Counted from the stretch's first letter, positions 1 through 8,892 are shown. The stretch is 64,000 nt of DNA from Antarcticirhabdus aurantiaca (GCF_009765365.1 NZ_VTOM01000021.1:53364-117363); one strand, 5' to 3'. Made by a program: numbers and translations. Notes: generated from the letters alone by a model not told the origin.

Positions 1-1
1 A

Positions 2-1639
2 CGGGGCGAGCGCCTGCTCGCGCGCCTCGCCGAACTGCGCGTCGGCGCCGAAGCCCTCGCCGCCCGCCCGCTGCGCCCGCATTCCGACCACGACGTCGGT
101 CAGATCGATGGCGTTTATCCCGGCGCCGACGGCCAGGTCTGGCTCGTCGGCTGGATGAAGCGCGGCGTCGAGGCGGAAGCGCCCGCCGTCATCGTCGATC
201 GTCGCAAGTTCCCCGCGGGGCTCGCCCTCCTGCGCTACGAGCGGCCGGACCTGCCGACGAGCGCGGTCGGCATCATCGGCCTCATGGACACGAACTGGCC
301 GCCCGCCCCGGCGATGAAGGAGGGCTTCGTCTTCCTCGGACGACAGGGCACGCACCACCTGCGCATCGGCGCCCACACCCGGATCCTGCGCGGCGACGCC
401 TTTCTCGCGGCCTATGCGCAGGTCCAGTCCGTGGCGCCGGGCGGGCCGGCCGAAGCCTTCGCCGCCATCCTCCATTCCGGCGCGAACTGGCTGCCCGGCA
501 ACGCCGCCGCGACGGGCCTTGCGGCCGAGAGCGGCGTCGACCGCCTCCTGATGCTGCCGGGCTTCGGCTGCTTCGCGGAAGGCTGGGCGGTGAGCCCGGC
601 CAAGCGCGTCGAAACCTTCCACATGCGGCTCGGCGATTGCGTGCTCGTGGCGGAGGAGGGGGCGACCACCTTCCGGCCCCGGCCGGACCTCCAGCCCGTC
701 TTCGGCGGCACGGCCTCGCCGGTGGCGCGCGCCGGCTTCCAGGCCGTGCTTCGCGGCGGGCTGCCGGTCGATGCCGGCGGCGCGCCGCTCCTGCGCGTCG
801 TCCACGACGACGGCACCATGGCGGTGAGCCGCGTCGAGCCGAAGGTCCTGCGCCGGCTCGACCTCGTCGGCGACGGCGAGGAGGTGCTGCGCCTGTTTCC
901 GGCGGTGCGCCTCGAGCCCTTCTGGCGCGCCTTCCTCGCCGCCGCGCGGCGAAGCCTCGCCGAGCGCCTGCGCGAGCCGGCGATCCAGGCGCTGGCGCCG
1001 GCATCCCGCATGCTCGTTCTGCGCCTGCCGGGCGAGCCGTCCAACCTCGCGCTCCTCTTCGACCGGCTCGCCGCGGAGGCCGACGTCCTGCCGGCGGATG
1101 CGGGCATCGCGCTTCTCGCCGATCTCGGCCGCGGGCGCGGCGAAGCGCTGCTGCGCTTCCACGACCTCAAGGCCGCCCTGCCGAACCGGCCGCTCTCGCT
1201 CCTGTTCCTCGCCCACGAGGACGACGCGCTCGGCGAGTTGCCGGACATCCTGTCGCGGCTCGGAGCCGAGCGCTTCGTGCATCTCGGCCGCGGCCTCGTG
1301 CCGACGGCCGAGGGCTGGGCGGCGATCGGCGCCGCGCTCGCCCGGCGCGGCCACGGGCTCGACTGGCTGGAGGTCGTCGACGATCTCGGCCGGCCCGACC
1401 GCGTCGACGGCGCCTTCACCGCCGCCGCCTTCGGCTGGTCGGCCGCATCCTTCCTGCAATGGAGCGTGTCGGCGCCCCGCTTCACCCGCGGCCTCCACCG
1501 CGAGAGCGGCCTGCCGCTGAACGAGGCCGGCGAGCGCCGCGCGCCCGGCGCGGCGATGCGGGTCGAGCGCCCGCGCGCGTCGCGCCTCGCCGACATGGTG
1601 GACGAGGACCTCCTCGCCGGACGGGACCGCGCGCCATGA
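2..1639 (+). CDS. Uncharacterised protein of a surface-polysaccharide locus (5' end outside window)
   Basis: The frame is open from the left edge, so the N-terminus is missing; 545 residues are visible. I do not recognise a named family with certainty. The first visible part (motif GQIDGVYP followed by VWLVGW, residues about 33-50) resembles the start of the protein at 2937-3776 (GHIDFV followed by VEGWLF), so the two seem to share a small domain. The C-terminal third (ALLADLGRG, then LLFLAHEDD and GLVPTAEGW) faintly resembles a GT2-like nucleotide-sugar fold with a decayed DXD; this is inference only. No signal peptide or membrane segment is visible in what remains. Its stop overlaps the start of the next glycosyltransferase (ATGA), so the two are translationally coupled. 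A role in surface glycan assembly is inferred from the neighbours. Confidence 0.6.
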   Translation, partial: RGERLLARLAELRVGAEALAARPLRPHSDHDVGQIDGVYPGADGQVWLVGWMKRGVEAEAPAVIVDRRKFPAGLALLRYERPDLPTSAVGIIGLMDTNWPPAPAMKEGFVFLGRQGTHHLRIGAHTRILRGDAFLAAYAQVQSVAPGGPAEAFAAILHSGANWLPGNAAATGLAAESGVDRLLMLPGFGCFAEGWAVSPAKRVETFHMRLGDCVLVAEEGATTFRPRPDLQPVFGGTASPVARAGFQAVLRGGLPVDAGGAPLLRVVHDDGTMAVSRVEPKVLRRLDLVGDGEEVLRLFPAVRLEPFWRAFLAAARRSLAERLREPAIQALAPASRMLVLRLPGEPSNLALLFDRLAAEADVLPADAGIALLADLGRGRGEALLRFHDLKAALPNRPLSLLFLAHEDDALGELPDILSRLGAERFVHLGRGLVPTAEGWAAIGAALARRGHGLDWLEVVDDLGRPDRVDGAFTAAAFGWSAASFLQWSVSAPRFTRGLHRESGLPLNEAGERRAPGAAMRVERPRASRLADMVDEDLLAGRDRAP

Positions 1640-2940
1640 TGCTCGGCCCCGTCCTGCGCCCCGGCCAAGCGCCCGGCCTCCTGCCCCAGCGGCTCGCCGT
1701 CGTCTCCCACAGCCATCCCTCGATCTCGAAGGGCGGCGCCGAGATCGCGGCCTATGCGCTCTATCGAGGCCTGCGGGACGTCGGCGTCGACGCGATCTTC
1801 GTCGGCGCCTGCTCGGTGGCCGACCGCGGCCGCCTGGCGCTGGGCTCGGCGAACGAGTTCGCCGTCTTCGTCGAGCCGGAGCGCTACGACCACTTCTTCC
1901 ATCTGGCGCCGCGCGGGGTCTCCGAGCAGCTCGTCGACATCCTCCTGCGCGAGCGGATCGGGCTCGTCAGCTTCCACCACTTCTTCAATCTCGGCCTCAA
2001 CACGCTGCGCGCCGTGCGCGCGCTGCCGGGGCTCGCCGCCTTCCTGACGCTCCACGAGTTCCTCGCGATCTGCCAGAACCACGGGCAGATGATCACCCGC
2101 CAGACGCAGAGCCTCTGCGAGCGGGCCACGAACGAGAGCTGCGTCGCCTGCTTCCCCGAGCACATGCGCAGCCAGTTCACCCTGCGCCGCGACACGATGC
2201 TCGGCGCCTTCGGACGCTTCGACGGCTTCGTGTCGCCGAGCCGCTTCCTCGCCGAGCGCTTCATCGAATGGGGCCTTCCGCCCGAGCGCACCACCGTGAT
2301 CGAGAACGGCCTCCTGTCGCCGCCCGAGGCGGCGCCGCCGCGAAAGGGCGAGGTGAGCCGGACCTTCGGCTTCTTCGGCCAGATCAACCCCTTCAAGGGC
2401 GTCGACGTCCTTCTCGACGCCGCCGACCTCGTCGCGCGCGATCCGGCCCTCTCGGCCAGCCTGCGGCTGCGCATCCACGGCAACCTCGTCGGCCAGTCGG
2501 AAGCCTTCACCAAGCGCTTCGAGGAGGCGCTGAAGGTCCATCCCTTCCTCAGCTATGCCGGCCCCTACAACAATGCCTCCGTCCACCGGCTGATGGGCGA
2601 GTGCGACTACGTCGTCATTCCCTCCAAGTGGTGGGAGAACTCGCCCGTCGTTATCCAGGAGGCCTATTCAGTCGGCGTGCCGGTGATCTGCACCGGCATC
2701 GGCGGCATGGCCGAGAAGGTGCGCGACGGCGTTTCGGGCCTCCACTTCCGCCTGGGCGACGCGGCCGACCTCCTGCGCGCCATGCGGATCGGCGCGGACC
2801 CGCGCAACGCCGCCCATCTGCGCGCCGGCCTGCCCGCGGCGCCCAACGCGCTCGACATGGCCGAGCGCTACCTCGCCTTCTTCGGCTCGGCGCTCGCCGG
2901 CCGCCAAGCGGCGGCGCGCGATGCCGGCATCGCCGCATGA
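1636..2940 (+). CDS. GT4-family glycosyltransferase
   Basis: A 434-residue protein with a GT-B glycosyltransferase layout. The N-terminal half carries KGGAEIAAYAL (residues about 33-43) and LTLHEFLAIC. The C-terminal Rossmann half carries FGFFGQINPFKG, which fits the donor-binding start, then KWWENSPVVIQEA, the usual GT4 E-x7-E-like region, and GIGGMAEKVRDG. A cysteine pair (SCVAC) sits in the middle and is shared with the GT4 protein at 11979-13214, so the two look like paralogues. The start is the ATG that overlaps the preceding stop, and its own stop overlaps the next ATG. It probably transfers a sugar from a nucleotide donor to a growing surface glycan or protein at the cytoplasmic membrane. 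Donor and acceptor cannot be read from sequence. Confidence 0.85.
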   Translation: MMLGPVLRPGQAPGLLPQRLAVVSHSHPSISKGGAEIAAYALYRGLRDVGVDAIFVGACSVADRGRLALGSANEFAVFVEPERYDHFFHLAPRGVSEQLVDILLRERIGLVSFHHFFNLGLNTLRAVRALPGLAAFLTLHEFLAICQNHGQMITRQTQSLCERATNESCVACFPEHMRSQFTLRRDTMLGAFGRFDGFVSPSRFLAERFIEWGLPPERTTVIENGLLSPPEAAPPRKGEVSRTFGFFGQINPFKGVDVLLDAADLVARDPALSASLRLRIHGNLVGQSEAFTKRFEEALKVHPFLSYAGPYNNASVHRLMGECDYVVIPSKWWENSPVVIQEAYSVGVPVICTGIGGMAEKVRDGVSGLHFRLGDAADLLRAMRIGADPRNAAHLRAGLPAAPNALDMAERYLAFFGSALAGRQAAARDAGIAA

Positions 2941-3776
2941 TCCGCGGCCACATCGACTTCGTGTCCCGCGCCCGCGTCGAGGGCTGGCTGTTCTCGGAGC
3001 GGCTGAATCTTGCGGGCGCCAGCGTCCTCGCCTTCGTCGACGAGGCCTGCGTCGGCGGCGGGCGGATCGAGCTCTTCCGCCAGGATCTCCTGGATGCCGG
3101 CCTCGGCGACGGGCGTGTCGGCTTCGGCTTTCCCGTCATGCTGGAGCCCTGGCAGGATCCGCGCGCCCTCGACGTCCGCCTGGACGGCGGCGCGATGCGC
3201 CTCGCGCAGGGGCAGGCCTGTCTCGTCGCGCGCGACAGCCTCGGGGAGGACCGCAGGCGCCAGGGGCGCGAGCCGGGCTCGCTGTCCTGGATGCTCGCCC
3301 GCGGCTGGCTCTCCCAGCCGCGCTACGAGACGCTGCGCATCCTCGGCGAGTTCGGCGTGCGGGTGGAGGCGCTGCGCATCGCGGCGCCGATCCGCGACCT
3401 CGACGCCGTGACGGAGGAGATCGCGCTTCTCGCCGCCGAGATCTGCGAGCTCGCCCTCCTACAGCCGGTCGAGCTGGAGATCCGCGAGAACCTCGGCGCC
3501 GGCGCGCTCGACGCCATCCGCCGCGAGGTGCGCGCGGCCTTTCCGCACGCGCCGCCGGTCGCCGGGCTCTGGTCGCCGACCTCCCAGCTCATCCAGGTGG
3601 TCGAGGGCTCGCATCGCGACGGCGCCTCGGCGCGCGGCGAGGGCGCCGTGGAATACGGCTATGGCGGCCGGCAGCTCCTGATGCTCGACCTCGACGCGCG
3701 CGCGCGCCTGCCCGAGCGCCCGAGCCCGCGCTTCACCGCCTTCGTCCCCCACCCGCCGGGAGGCGCCGCGCGATGA
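2937..3776 (+). CDS. Uncharacterised protein sharing a small N-terminal domain with the first gene
   Basis: A 279-residue protein between a glycosyltransferase and a SapC-family gene. The first 80 residues contain GHIDFVSRARVEGW, then RQDLLDAG and DGRVGFGF. That pattern (G-x-I/L-D, V-x-GW, R-x-DL, GDG-GF) recurs in alphaproteobacterial surface-glycan proteins as far as I recall, and a related stretch lies in the truncated protein at 2-1639. The middle and C-terminal parts are acidic and helical-looking, with no catalytic motif I can name. There is no signal peptide. The ATG overlaps the preceding stop and its stop overlaps the next ATG, so it belongs to one translationally coupled operon. The function is unknown. 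Confidence 0.6.
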   Translation: MIRGHIDFVSRARVEGWLFSERLNLAGASVLAFVDEACVGGGRIELFRQDLLDAGLGDGRVGFGFPVMLEPWQDPRALDVRLDGGAMRLAQGQACLVARDSLGEDRRRQGREPGSLSWMLARGWLSQPRYETLRILGEFGVRVEALRIAAPIRDLDAVTEEIALLAAEICELALLQPVELEIRENLGAGALDAIRREVRAAFPHAPPVAGLWSPTSQLIQVVEGSHRDGASARGEGAVEYGYGGRQLLMLDLDARARLPERPSPRFTAFVPHPPGGAAR

Positions 3777-4495
3777 TCGCCGAGGATCCGAGGCCCCTCG
3801 CCGGGGAGATGATGACGACCCGCATCTACTCGCCCTTCGCCTATCCGCTGCCGCGCTCCGTAGCCGTCGTGCCGGTGGCGGCGGCCGAGGGCGAGCGGCT
3901 GGCGGGAAGCTTCCCGATGGTCTGGCGGCGCGGCGCCCGGGGACCGGACCTCGTCGTGCTTCGCAGCCTCCTCGGAGAAGGCGCGGGCTTTCCGCCGGGA
4001 GCCGACCGGGCGCTGGCGCTCCTGCCGCTCGTTCTCCAGGCCTATCCCTTCGTGCGCTCGGAGGAGCCCGGCGCACGCGTCATGCTGGACGCGGCGCTGC
4101 CCGACGAGCCGACGGATGCCGGCGCCACCGTCACCGGCCCCGACGGGCGCCCCTCGCGCGGCACCGAGCTGCGGCTGCGTGCGCTCGCGCTCTTCGGCCA
4201 GGATCGCGAGCGAACCGCCGCGATGAGCCGGGCGCTCGACGCCGCCGGGCTCCTGGAGCCCTGGCCTCTACGCTTCGATCTCGGCCACGGCCGGCGCTGC
4301 GCCATCGAGGACCTCCTCGTCGTCTCGCCCAAGGCCTTCGCGACGCCGGCGCTCGGCTCCGTCCTCGCCGCCTTCGGGGTCGGGGCCGCCCGCCTTCTCG
4401 GCCAGCACCGCCTGTCCTTGTTCCGCGCCGGTGCGCTTCTCGCCGCCGCGCAAGGCGCGGTCGCCGCGGACGTCGCGCGGGGAGGGACGGCGTGA
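3773..4495 (+). CDS. SapC-like protein (divergent copy)
   Basis: A 240-residue protein that aligns by eye with the next gene: a hydrophobic opening, then FPMVWRRG, LPLVLQAYPFV and a C-terminal segment with GSVLAAFGVGAARLLGQHRLSLF. LP-x3-L-x-AYPF corresponds to the conserved I-x-LRTFPF region of SapC-family proteins. SapC was first described beside S-layer secretion genes in Campylobacter fetus, but its biochemical role is not settled. This copy is more diverged than the following one, so I rate it SapC-like rather than certain. ATGA overlap upstream and GTGA overlap downstream place the two copies in a coupled tandem. A type I secretion pair lies about 4.4 kb downstream in the same orientation. 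Confidence 0.6.
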   Translation: MIAEDPRPLAGEMMTTRIYSPFAYPLPRSVAVVPVAAAEGERLAGSFPMVWRRGARGPDLVVLRSLLGEGAGFPPGADRALALLPLVLQAYPFVRSEEPGARVMLDAALPDEPTDAGATVTGPDGRPSRGTELRLRALALFGQDRERTAAMSRALDAAGLLEPWPLRFDLGHGRRCAIEDLLVVSPKAFATPALGSVLAAFGVGAARLLGQHRLSLFRAGALLAAAQGAVAADVARGGTA

Positions 4496-5415
4496 GCCTC
4501 GCCGCCCAGCCCCTGGCGCGCTTCGCGAGCGCCCGCGCCCGTGCGCCTGAGGGCTACGACTTCGCGGCGGCGGCGGGCTGGCTGCCGCTGAACGACACCG
4601 AGTTCCACCTGACGGCCCATCATCTGCCGCTCTCGGTGCGGATTCTTGCCGGCGCGCCGCGCCTCGGCTTCCTTATCGCGCGCGACTACCCCGCGATGCC
4701 CCCCGTGGACGAGGCCGGCCGGTGGCGGGCCGGCTACATGCCGATCGCGCTGCGCACCTTTCCCTTCGCCCTCGCCGCCGCCGCGCCCGGTGCACGGCCG
4801 ATCGACGAGATCGAGGTCGCGCCGGAGGGCGCCCATCTCCTCGGCGCGGCAGGCGTTCCGGTCTGCCTCGATCCGGCCGCCGGCACGCTTGGGCCCGAAC
4901 TCAACGCCATCCGCAACACGCTCCTGATGATGCGCGGCGGGGGGCAGCGCTTGTCGCGCGCCCTCGACCTCCTGCGCATCGCCGGGCTCCTTGCGCCGCT
5001 GCGCGGCCTTCGCGACGAGGCCGCGGCCGACCTCACCGTCGATCCCGAGCGCTTCGCCGCGCTCGACGCGGACCACGTCGCGGCGCTGGCGGCGGAGTCC
5101 TTCCTGCCGCTGGATCTGGCGACCGCGCTCCTGTTCTCGCGCCGCCACCTCCAGCCCGACCGGCTGCCGCTGCCGGGATCGGCGCGGGAAGCCCAGCATG
5201 CCGGCGTCGCCACGCCGGCCGAGGCGATCCTCGTGCCGCCGCGGGCGGAGGCCATGGACCTCGTCCTCGCCAGCCTCGAAGCGCTCGACTTCGCCTTGGA
5301 TGCCAGCGACCTTTTCGACGGGGAGGGCGCGGACTGGCCGCCGCTGGACGGCGCGGAACCGTCCGCGCAAGGCGCCGCGGATAAGGAGGCTGAAGCGCCG
5401 CGCGCCGTCGCCTGA
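4492..5415 (+). CDS. SapC family protein
   Basis: A 307-residue protein with the SapC-family core: WLPLNDTEFHLTAHHLPLSV near residues 23-42, RDYPAMPPVDEAG, and GYMPIALRTFPFAL. A GTG start is chosen because it overlaps the upstream stop (GTGA) and has a strong Shine-Dalgarno run (GGGAGGG) directly in front. There is no membrane segment or signal peptide, so the protein is probably cytoplasmic. SapC genes often accompany type I secretion systems and S-layer or RTX proteins, and the secretion ATPase/HlyD pair at 8893-11966 fits that. Two adjacent SapC-type genes suggest a heteromer or a recent split of roles; this is inference. Confidence 0.75.
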   Translation: MSLAAQPLARFASARARAPEGYDFAAAAGWLPLNDTEFHLTAHHLPLSVRILAGAPRLGFLIARDYPAMPPVDEAGRWRAGYMPIALRTFPFALAAAAPGARPIDEIEVAPEGAHLLGAAGVPVCLDPAAGTLGPELNAIRNTLLMMRGGGQRLSRALDLLRIAGLLAPLRGLRDEAAADLTVDPERFAALDADHVAALAAESFLPLDLATALLFSRRHLQPDRLPLPGSAREAQHAGVATPAEAILVPPRAEAMDLVLASLEALDFALDASDLFDGEGADWPPLDGAEPSAQGAADKEAEAPRAVA

Positions 5416-5444
5416 CAATCCCTGCCTGCCCCGAAGGACGGTTC

Positions 5445-6110
5445 GTGTTTCCCGCCAGCCCGCTCAGGACCGTTCTCAACGTCGGCAGCGGCCCGGCCAA
5501 CCCGCTGAAGCTCCACGCCGCCTTCCGGCGCGAGGGTTGGCGCGAGATCCGCCTCGACATCGATCCCGCCGTCGCGCCCGACATCCTCGGCTCGACCGCC
5601 GACATGCGCGGCCTCCTCGCCGACGGGAGCGTCGACGCGGTCTGGTCCTCCCACAACATCGAGCACCTCGCCGCCCACGAGGTGCCGGGCGCGCTCGCCG
5701 AGATGGTGCGGGTCCTAAAGGACGGCGGCTTCGCGCTGATCACCTGCCCCGACGTCGAGGCGGTCGCCGCGATGATCGTCGAGAAGGGCCTCGACGCGAT
5801 CGCCTACCAGTCGCCCGCCGGGCCCGTGACGCCGCTCGACATGCTCTGGGGACACGGCGCCTCGATCGCGGCCGGCCACGCCCACATGGCCCACCGCACC
5901 GGCTTCACCGTCCAGCGCCTCGCCCGCCTCGCGCTCGCCGCGGGCTTTGCCGAGGTGCGCCTCGCCAAGGGCGTCCTCGACCTGTGGGCGCTCTGCCTGA
6001 CGCCGGGCTGCGACCCGGCCGCCCTCGCGCCGCTCTTCGAGACCACCGCGCAGGCGAGCCTCCTCGCCGCCGGCCCGGAGGAGGCGGAGGATCCGGGGCC
6101 GCCGGCGTGA
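5445..6110 (+). CDS. Class I SAM-dependent methyltransferase
   Basis: A 221-residue protein with a compact class I methyltransferase fold. NVGSGP (residues about 11-16) is the SAM-binding glycine loop, LDIDP is the acidic second strand, and SSHNIEHLAAHEV followed by EMVRVLKDGG is the post-motif region seen in small-molecule and sugar methyltransferases (IEH-L pattern). The start is GTG at 5445, 29 nt after the SapC stop. Its stop overlaps the next GTG start (GTGA), so it is co-translated with the following glycosyltransferase. In this setting it most likely O-methylates a sugar of the surface glycan; the acceptor is not known. Confidence 0.8.
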   Translation: MFPASPLRTVLNVGSGPANPLKLHAAFRREGWREIRLDIDPAVAPDILGSTADMRGLLADGSVDAVWSSHNIEHLAAHEVPGALAEMVRVLKDGGFALITCPDVEAVAAMIVEKGLDAIAYQSPAGPVTPLDMLWGHGASIAAGHAHMAHRTGFTVQRLARLALAAGFAEVRLAKGVLDLWALCLTPGCDPAALAPLFETTAQASLLAAGPEEAEDPGPPA

Positions 6111-7366
6111 AGGTCCTCTTCGTCCACAACAACTTCCCCGCCCAGTTCCGCCACGTCGCCGCGCGGCTCGCGCGCGACCCGGCCAACGAGGTGCGCGCCA
6201 TCGGCGCCGACACGGCGCGGGCGCCGCGCGGGGTCCAGCTCAGCCGCTACGCCTTCCGGCCCGCGGCGTCCGCCGAGACGCATCCCTTCGCGCGCCGCTT
6301 CGACCTCGAATGCCGCCGCGCCGAGCAGGCGCTCTACGCCGCCTCGATGCTCGGCGCCGAAGGTTTCCGGCCGGACGCGATCCTCGCCCATGGCGGCTGG
6401 GGCGAGGCCCTGCCGCTGCGCTCGGTCTGGCCCGACGCGCGCATCCTCAACTACTGCGAATATTTCTACCGCGCCCGCGGCTCGGACGTGAACTTCGACC
6501 CGGAATTCCCGAGCCTCGGCATCGACGGCCTCGCGGGCCTCTCGGCGCGCAACGCCATGAACCTCCTGGCGCTCGCCGACGCCGATCTCGGCGTCGCGCC
6601 GACGCTCTGGCAGCGCTCGACCTACCCGGCCGAGTTCGCCTCGAAGATCCGCGTCGTCCACGAGGGCGTCGACACCGAGCTCGTCGCGCCCGATCCCGCC
6701 GCCACCTGCCGGCTGGAGGACGGGCGGACCGTCGGGCGCGACGACGAGATCGTCACCTTCGTCGCGCGCAACCTCGAGCCGCTGCGCGGCTACCACGTGC
6801 TGATGCGGGCGCTGCCGGCGATCCTGAAGGCGCGGCCCGCCGCGCGCGTCCTCGTCGTCGGCGGCTTCGGCGTGTCCTACGGCCAGCGCCCGCCGGCGGG
6901 AAAGACCTGGCACCAGATCTTCCTCGACGAGGTGGCCGGCGAGATCGACGCCTCGCGCGTCCATTTTCTCGGCCACCTGCCCTATGGAAGCTACCTCGAC
7001 GTCCTGCGCGTCTCGGCGGTCCATGTCTACCTCACCTATCCCTTCGTTCTCTCATGGTCGTGCCTGGAGGCGATGGCTGCGGGCTGCGTCCTCGTCGCCT
7101 CCGACACGCAGCCCGTGCGCGAGGTGATCGCCGACGGGGAGAACGGCCTCCTCGTGCCGTTCCACGCGCCGGAGCGCCTCGCCGAAACGGTGATCGGCGT
7201 GCTGTCGGAGCGCGAGCGCCACGCCCGGCTCGGCGCGGCGGCGCGGCGGACGATCGTCGAGCGCTTCGACGCCGAGAGCGTCTGCGTTCCCGCCATGATG
7301 CGGCTGATCCGCGGCGCCTCGGCACCCGGCGAGGGCGCAGAGCCCGGCACCTGGCCGATGGGCTGA
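6107..7366 (+). CDS. GT4-family glycosyltransferase
   Basis: A 419-residue GT-B glycosyltransferase. The N-terminus KVLFVHNNFPAQFRH is typical of a GT4 subgroup seen in alphaproteobacterial exopolysaccharide loci. VAPTLWQRSTYP and VVHEGVDTELV are the linker and donor-domain entry. VTFVARNLEPLRGYHVLMRALP, PYGSYLDVL and LSWSCLEAMAAGC are the donor-binding half. The start is the GTG overlapping the methyltransferase stop. It is not closely similar to the paralogous pair at 1636 and 11979, so it probably makes a different linkage. The protein is cytosolic with likely membrane association; substrate unknown. Confidence 0.85.
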   Translation: MKVLFVHNNFPAQFRHVAARLARDPANEVRAIGADTARAPRGVQLSRYAFRPAASAETHPFARRFDLECRRAEQALYAASMLGAEGFRPDAILAHGGWGEALPLRSVWPDARILNYCEYFYRARGSDVNFDPEFPSLGIDGLAGLSARNAMNLLALADADLGVAPTLWQRSTYPAEFASKIRVVHEGVDTELVAPDPAATCRLEDGRTVGRDDEIVTFVARNLEPLRGYHVLMRALPAILKARPAARVLVVGGFGVSYGQRPPAGKTWHQIFLDEVAGEIDASRVHFLGHLPYGSYLDVLRVSAVHVYLTYPFVLSWSCLEAMAAGCVLVASDTQPVREVIADGENGLLVPFHAPERLAETVIGVLSERERHARLGAAARRTIVERFDAESVCVPAMMRLIRGASAPGEGAEPGTWPMG

Positions 7367-7442
7367 GCGCGCCCGGCGCAAGCCCCGATCCGACAAGGCG
7401 ATTTATCCTCGCCGCCACGACCGCAGAAGGCTCCGACGAACG

Positions 7443-8576
7443 ATGCGCGCAGCTCTTGTCAAATATTCCGGGCGCCGCCTCAACAATCACGAGGCCGTCT
7501 GGTACGACATGCCCTTCCGCTCCACGCTGGAGGACTATTACAACACCGGCGACATCTGCGTGTACGATTCCACGCTGCGGCTGGTGAAGTACAGCGCGGG
7601 CGTCGCGCTTAACATCGACGAGCCGGTGACGGACGGCGTGCTGGAGCGCATCCGCGCGTCCTGCGACTTCATCCTCCTGCGCGGCTCGAACTACATCCAC
7701 GAGCAGATGGACTGGGGCCACTTCCTGTCCTGGATCGAGGCGCTCGACCTGCCGGTCCTCGTCATCGGCGTCGGCGCGCAGGCCGAGCGCGAGCGCGCGA
7801 TCGTCCTGCCCACCGAGAACCGCCGCGTCTGGCAGGCCATCGCTGACCGCGCGCCCTCCATCGGCGTGCGCGGCGCCTTCAGCGCCGAAACGCTGCACCG
7901 CAACGGCATCCACAACATCGAGATCGTCGGCTGCCCCTCGCTCTTCCGCGGCCTCGACCGGTCCTTGAAACTGCGCCATGCGCCCGACGGCCCGCGCCGC
8001 GTGACCTTCTCGCTGCGCCGCGAGGTCGGCTCGACCTACGCCCTCGACCCGGCCGCCTTCCAGGCGACGCAGAAGCGCATCATCGCCAAGCTCGCCCTCG
8101 TCAGCGACCTTTACCTCTCCTGCCACGGCGAGCCGGAGGAGAAGGCCTTCTTCTTCCGCGCCCCCCGCCACATGGACAAGGCGAGGGCCGAGCTCGTCGC
8201 GCAGGGCTGGTTCGACGAGGTGACCGGCCGCGTCCTCCAGGACCTCTACGAGCGGCGGCTCTTCTATGTCGGGGCGCCCGGCGACTACGACGTCTACGCG
8301 GCCCAGTTCGACGCGGCGCTGGGCTACCGCGTCCACGCCGTCCTGCCGGCGGTGGCCGTGGGCGTGCCGGGCGTCCTCTTCTCCTACGACACGCGCTCGC
8401 GCGAGCTCGCCGAGACCTTCGACCTGCCGATCTACTCGCCCGAGGAGTTCGAGCGCCAGACCCTTGGCGAGGCCCTCGCGCCCCAGCGCTTCGACCGCTT
8501 CCAGGCGTTGTTTCCCGAGCGCTACGACCGCATGAAGGCCTTCATCGAGAAGAACGGCGTGCCCACCCGCATGTGA
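7443..8576 (+). CDS. Polysaccharide pyruvyl transferase family protein
   Basis: A 377-residue protein that fits the polysaccharide pyruvyl transferase (CsaB/WcaK-like) family. It has an N-terminal YNTGD motif, LLRGSNYIHEQMDW, VLVIGVGAQAE, SIGVRGAFSAETL with the following IVGCPSLF, and a late GYRVHAVLPAVAVGVP, which matches the conserved R-x-H region. Members move a pyruvyl ketal from phosphoenolpyruvate to a sugar of an exopolysaccharide or secondary cell-wall polymer. Pyruvylated wall glycans anchor S-layer proteins in some Gram-positives; whether that applies here is speculation. The gene is 76 nt after the glycosyltransferase and is followed by a GC-rich hairpin, so it may end the first transcription unit. 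Confidence 0.8.
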   Translation: MRAALVKYSGRRLNNHEAVWYDMPFRSTLEDYYNTGDICVYDSTLRLVKYSAGVALNIDEPVTDGVLERIRASCDFILLRGSNYIHEQMDWGHFLSWIEALDLPVLVIGVGAQAERERAIVLPTENRRVWQAIADRAPSIGVRGAFSAETLHRNGIHNIEIVGCPSLFRGLDRSLKLRHAPDGPRRVTFSLRREVGSTYALDPAAFQATQKRIIAKLALVSDLYLSCHGEPEEKAFFFRAPRHMDKARAELVAQGWFDEVTGRVLQDLYERRLFYVGAPGDYDVYAAQFDAALGYRVHAVLPAVAVGVPGVLFSYDTRSRELAETFDLPIYSPEEFERQTLGEALAPQRFDRFQALFPERYDRMKAFIEKNGVPTRM

Positions 8577-8577
8577 C

Positions 8578-8602
8578 GCCGCGCGGCGGCAGCCCGCGCG
8601 GC
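8578..8602 (+). terminator. GC-rich hairpin just after the pyruvyl transferase gene
   Basis: A nine-base perfect stem (GCCGCGCGG paired with CCGCGCGGC) around a seven-base loop lies 2 nt past the stop codon. No U-run follows, so it is a weak candidate for an intrinsic terminator. It could equally be a 3' end stabiliser before the secretion genes. Confidence 0.35.
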
Positions 8603-8892
8603 GCTTGAGCGTCTTCCGGCACCGCTTGCACCGGCCCGCGGGGTCGGTTCATAGGCGGGCCGGTACGAGTTCCGAGCGCCTGCGCGTCCAACGCGAAGTC
8701 TTTACGCATTTGGCGCAAGGTCGATCCCCGGGAGCGCGTCGCAGGGCGCCTCCCCAGAGGAGATCGGACGGAAGCGCCGCACGCCGTGAGACAGCCCGCC
8801 AGCCACGCGCCGCAGACGCGGCGCCGGTCCGCCCGGACCGGCGGTCCGGTCGGCGCGCGCTCCGGTCGGCCGGTCGGCGGGGGAGGGCGGCC
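8603..8892 (+). other. GC-rich non-coding leader before the type I secretion genes
   Basis: The gap from 8577 to 8892 is 316 nt and holds no convincing gene; an in-frame extension of the next gene exists but has arginine-rich, non-family composition. It includes a second hairpin at 8823-8842 (GCCGGTCC paired with GGACCGGC, loop of four) and several copies of CCGGTCGG between about 8840 and 8880. I see no clear promoter. It may be a structured 5' leader of the secretion operon. Confidence 0.4.

Noticed and set aside
8605..8892. N-terminal extension of the type I secretion ATPase from a TTG at 8605
   Set aside because: The added residues are Arg/Pro-rich with no homology to the family; GTG 8893 has a ribosome-binding site and gives the normal length.
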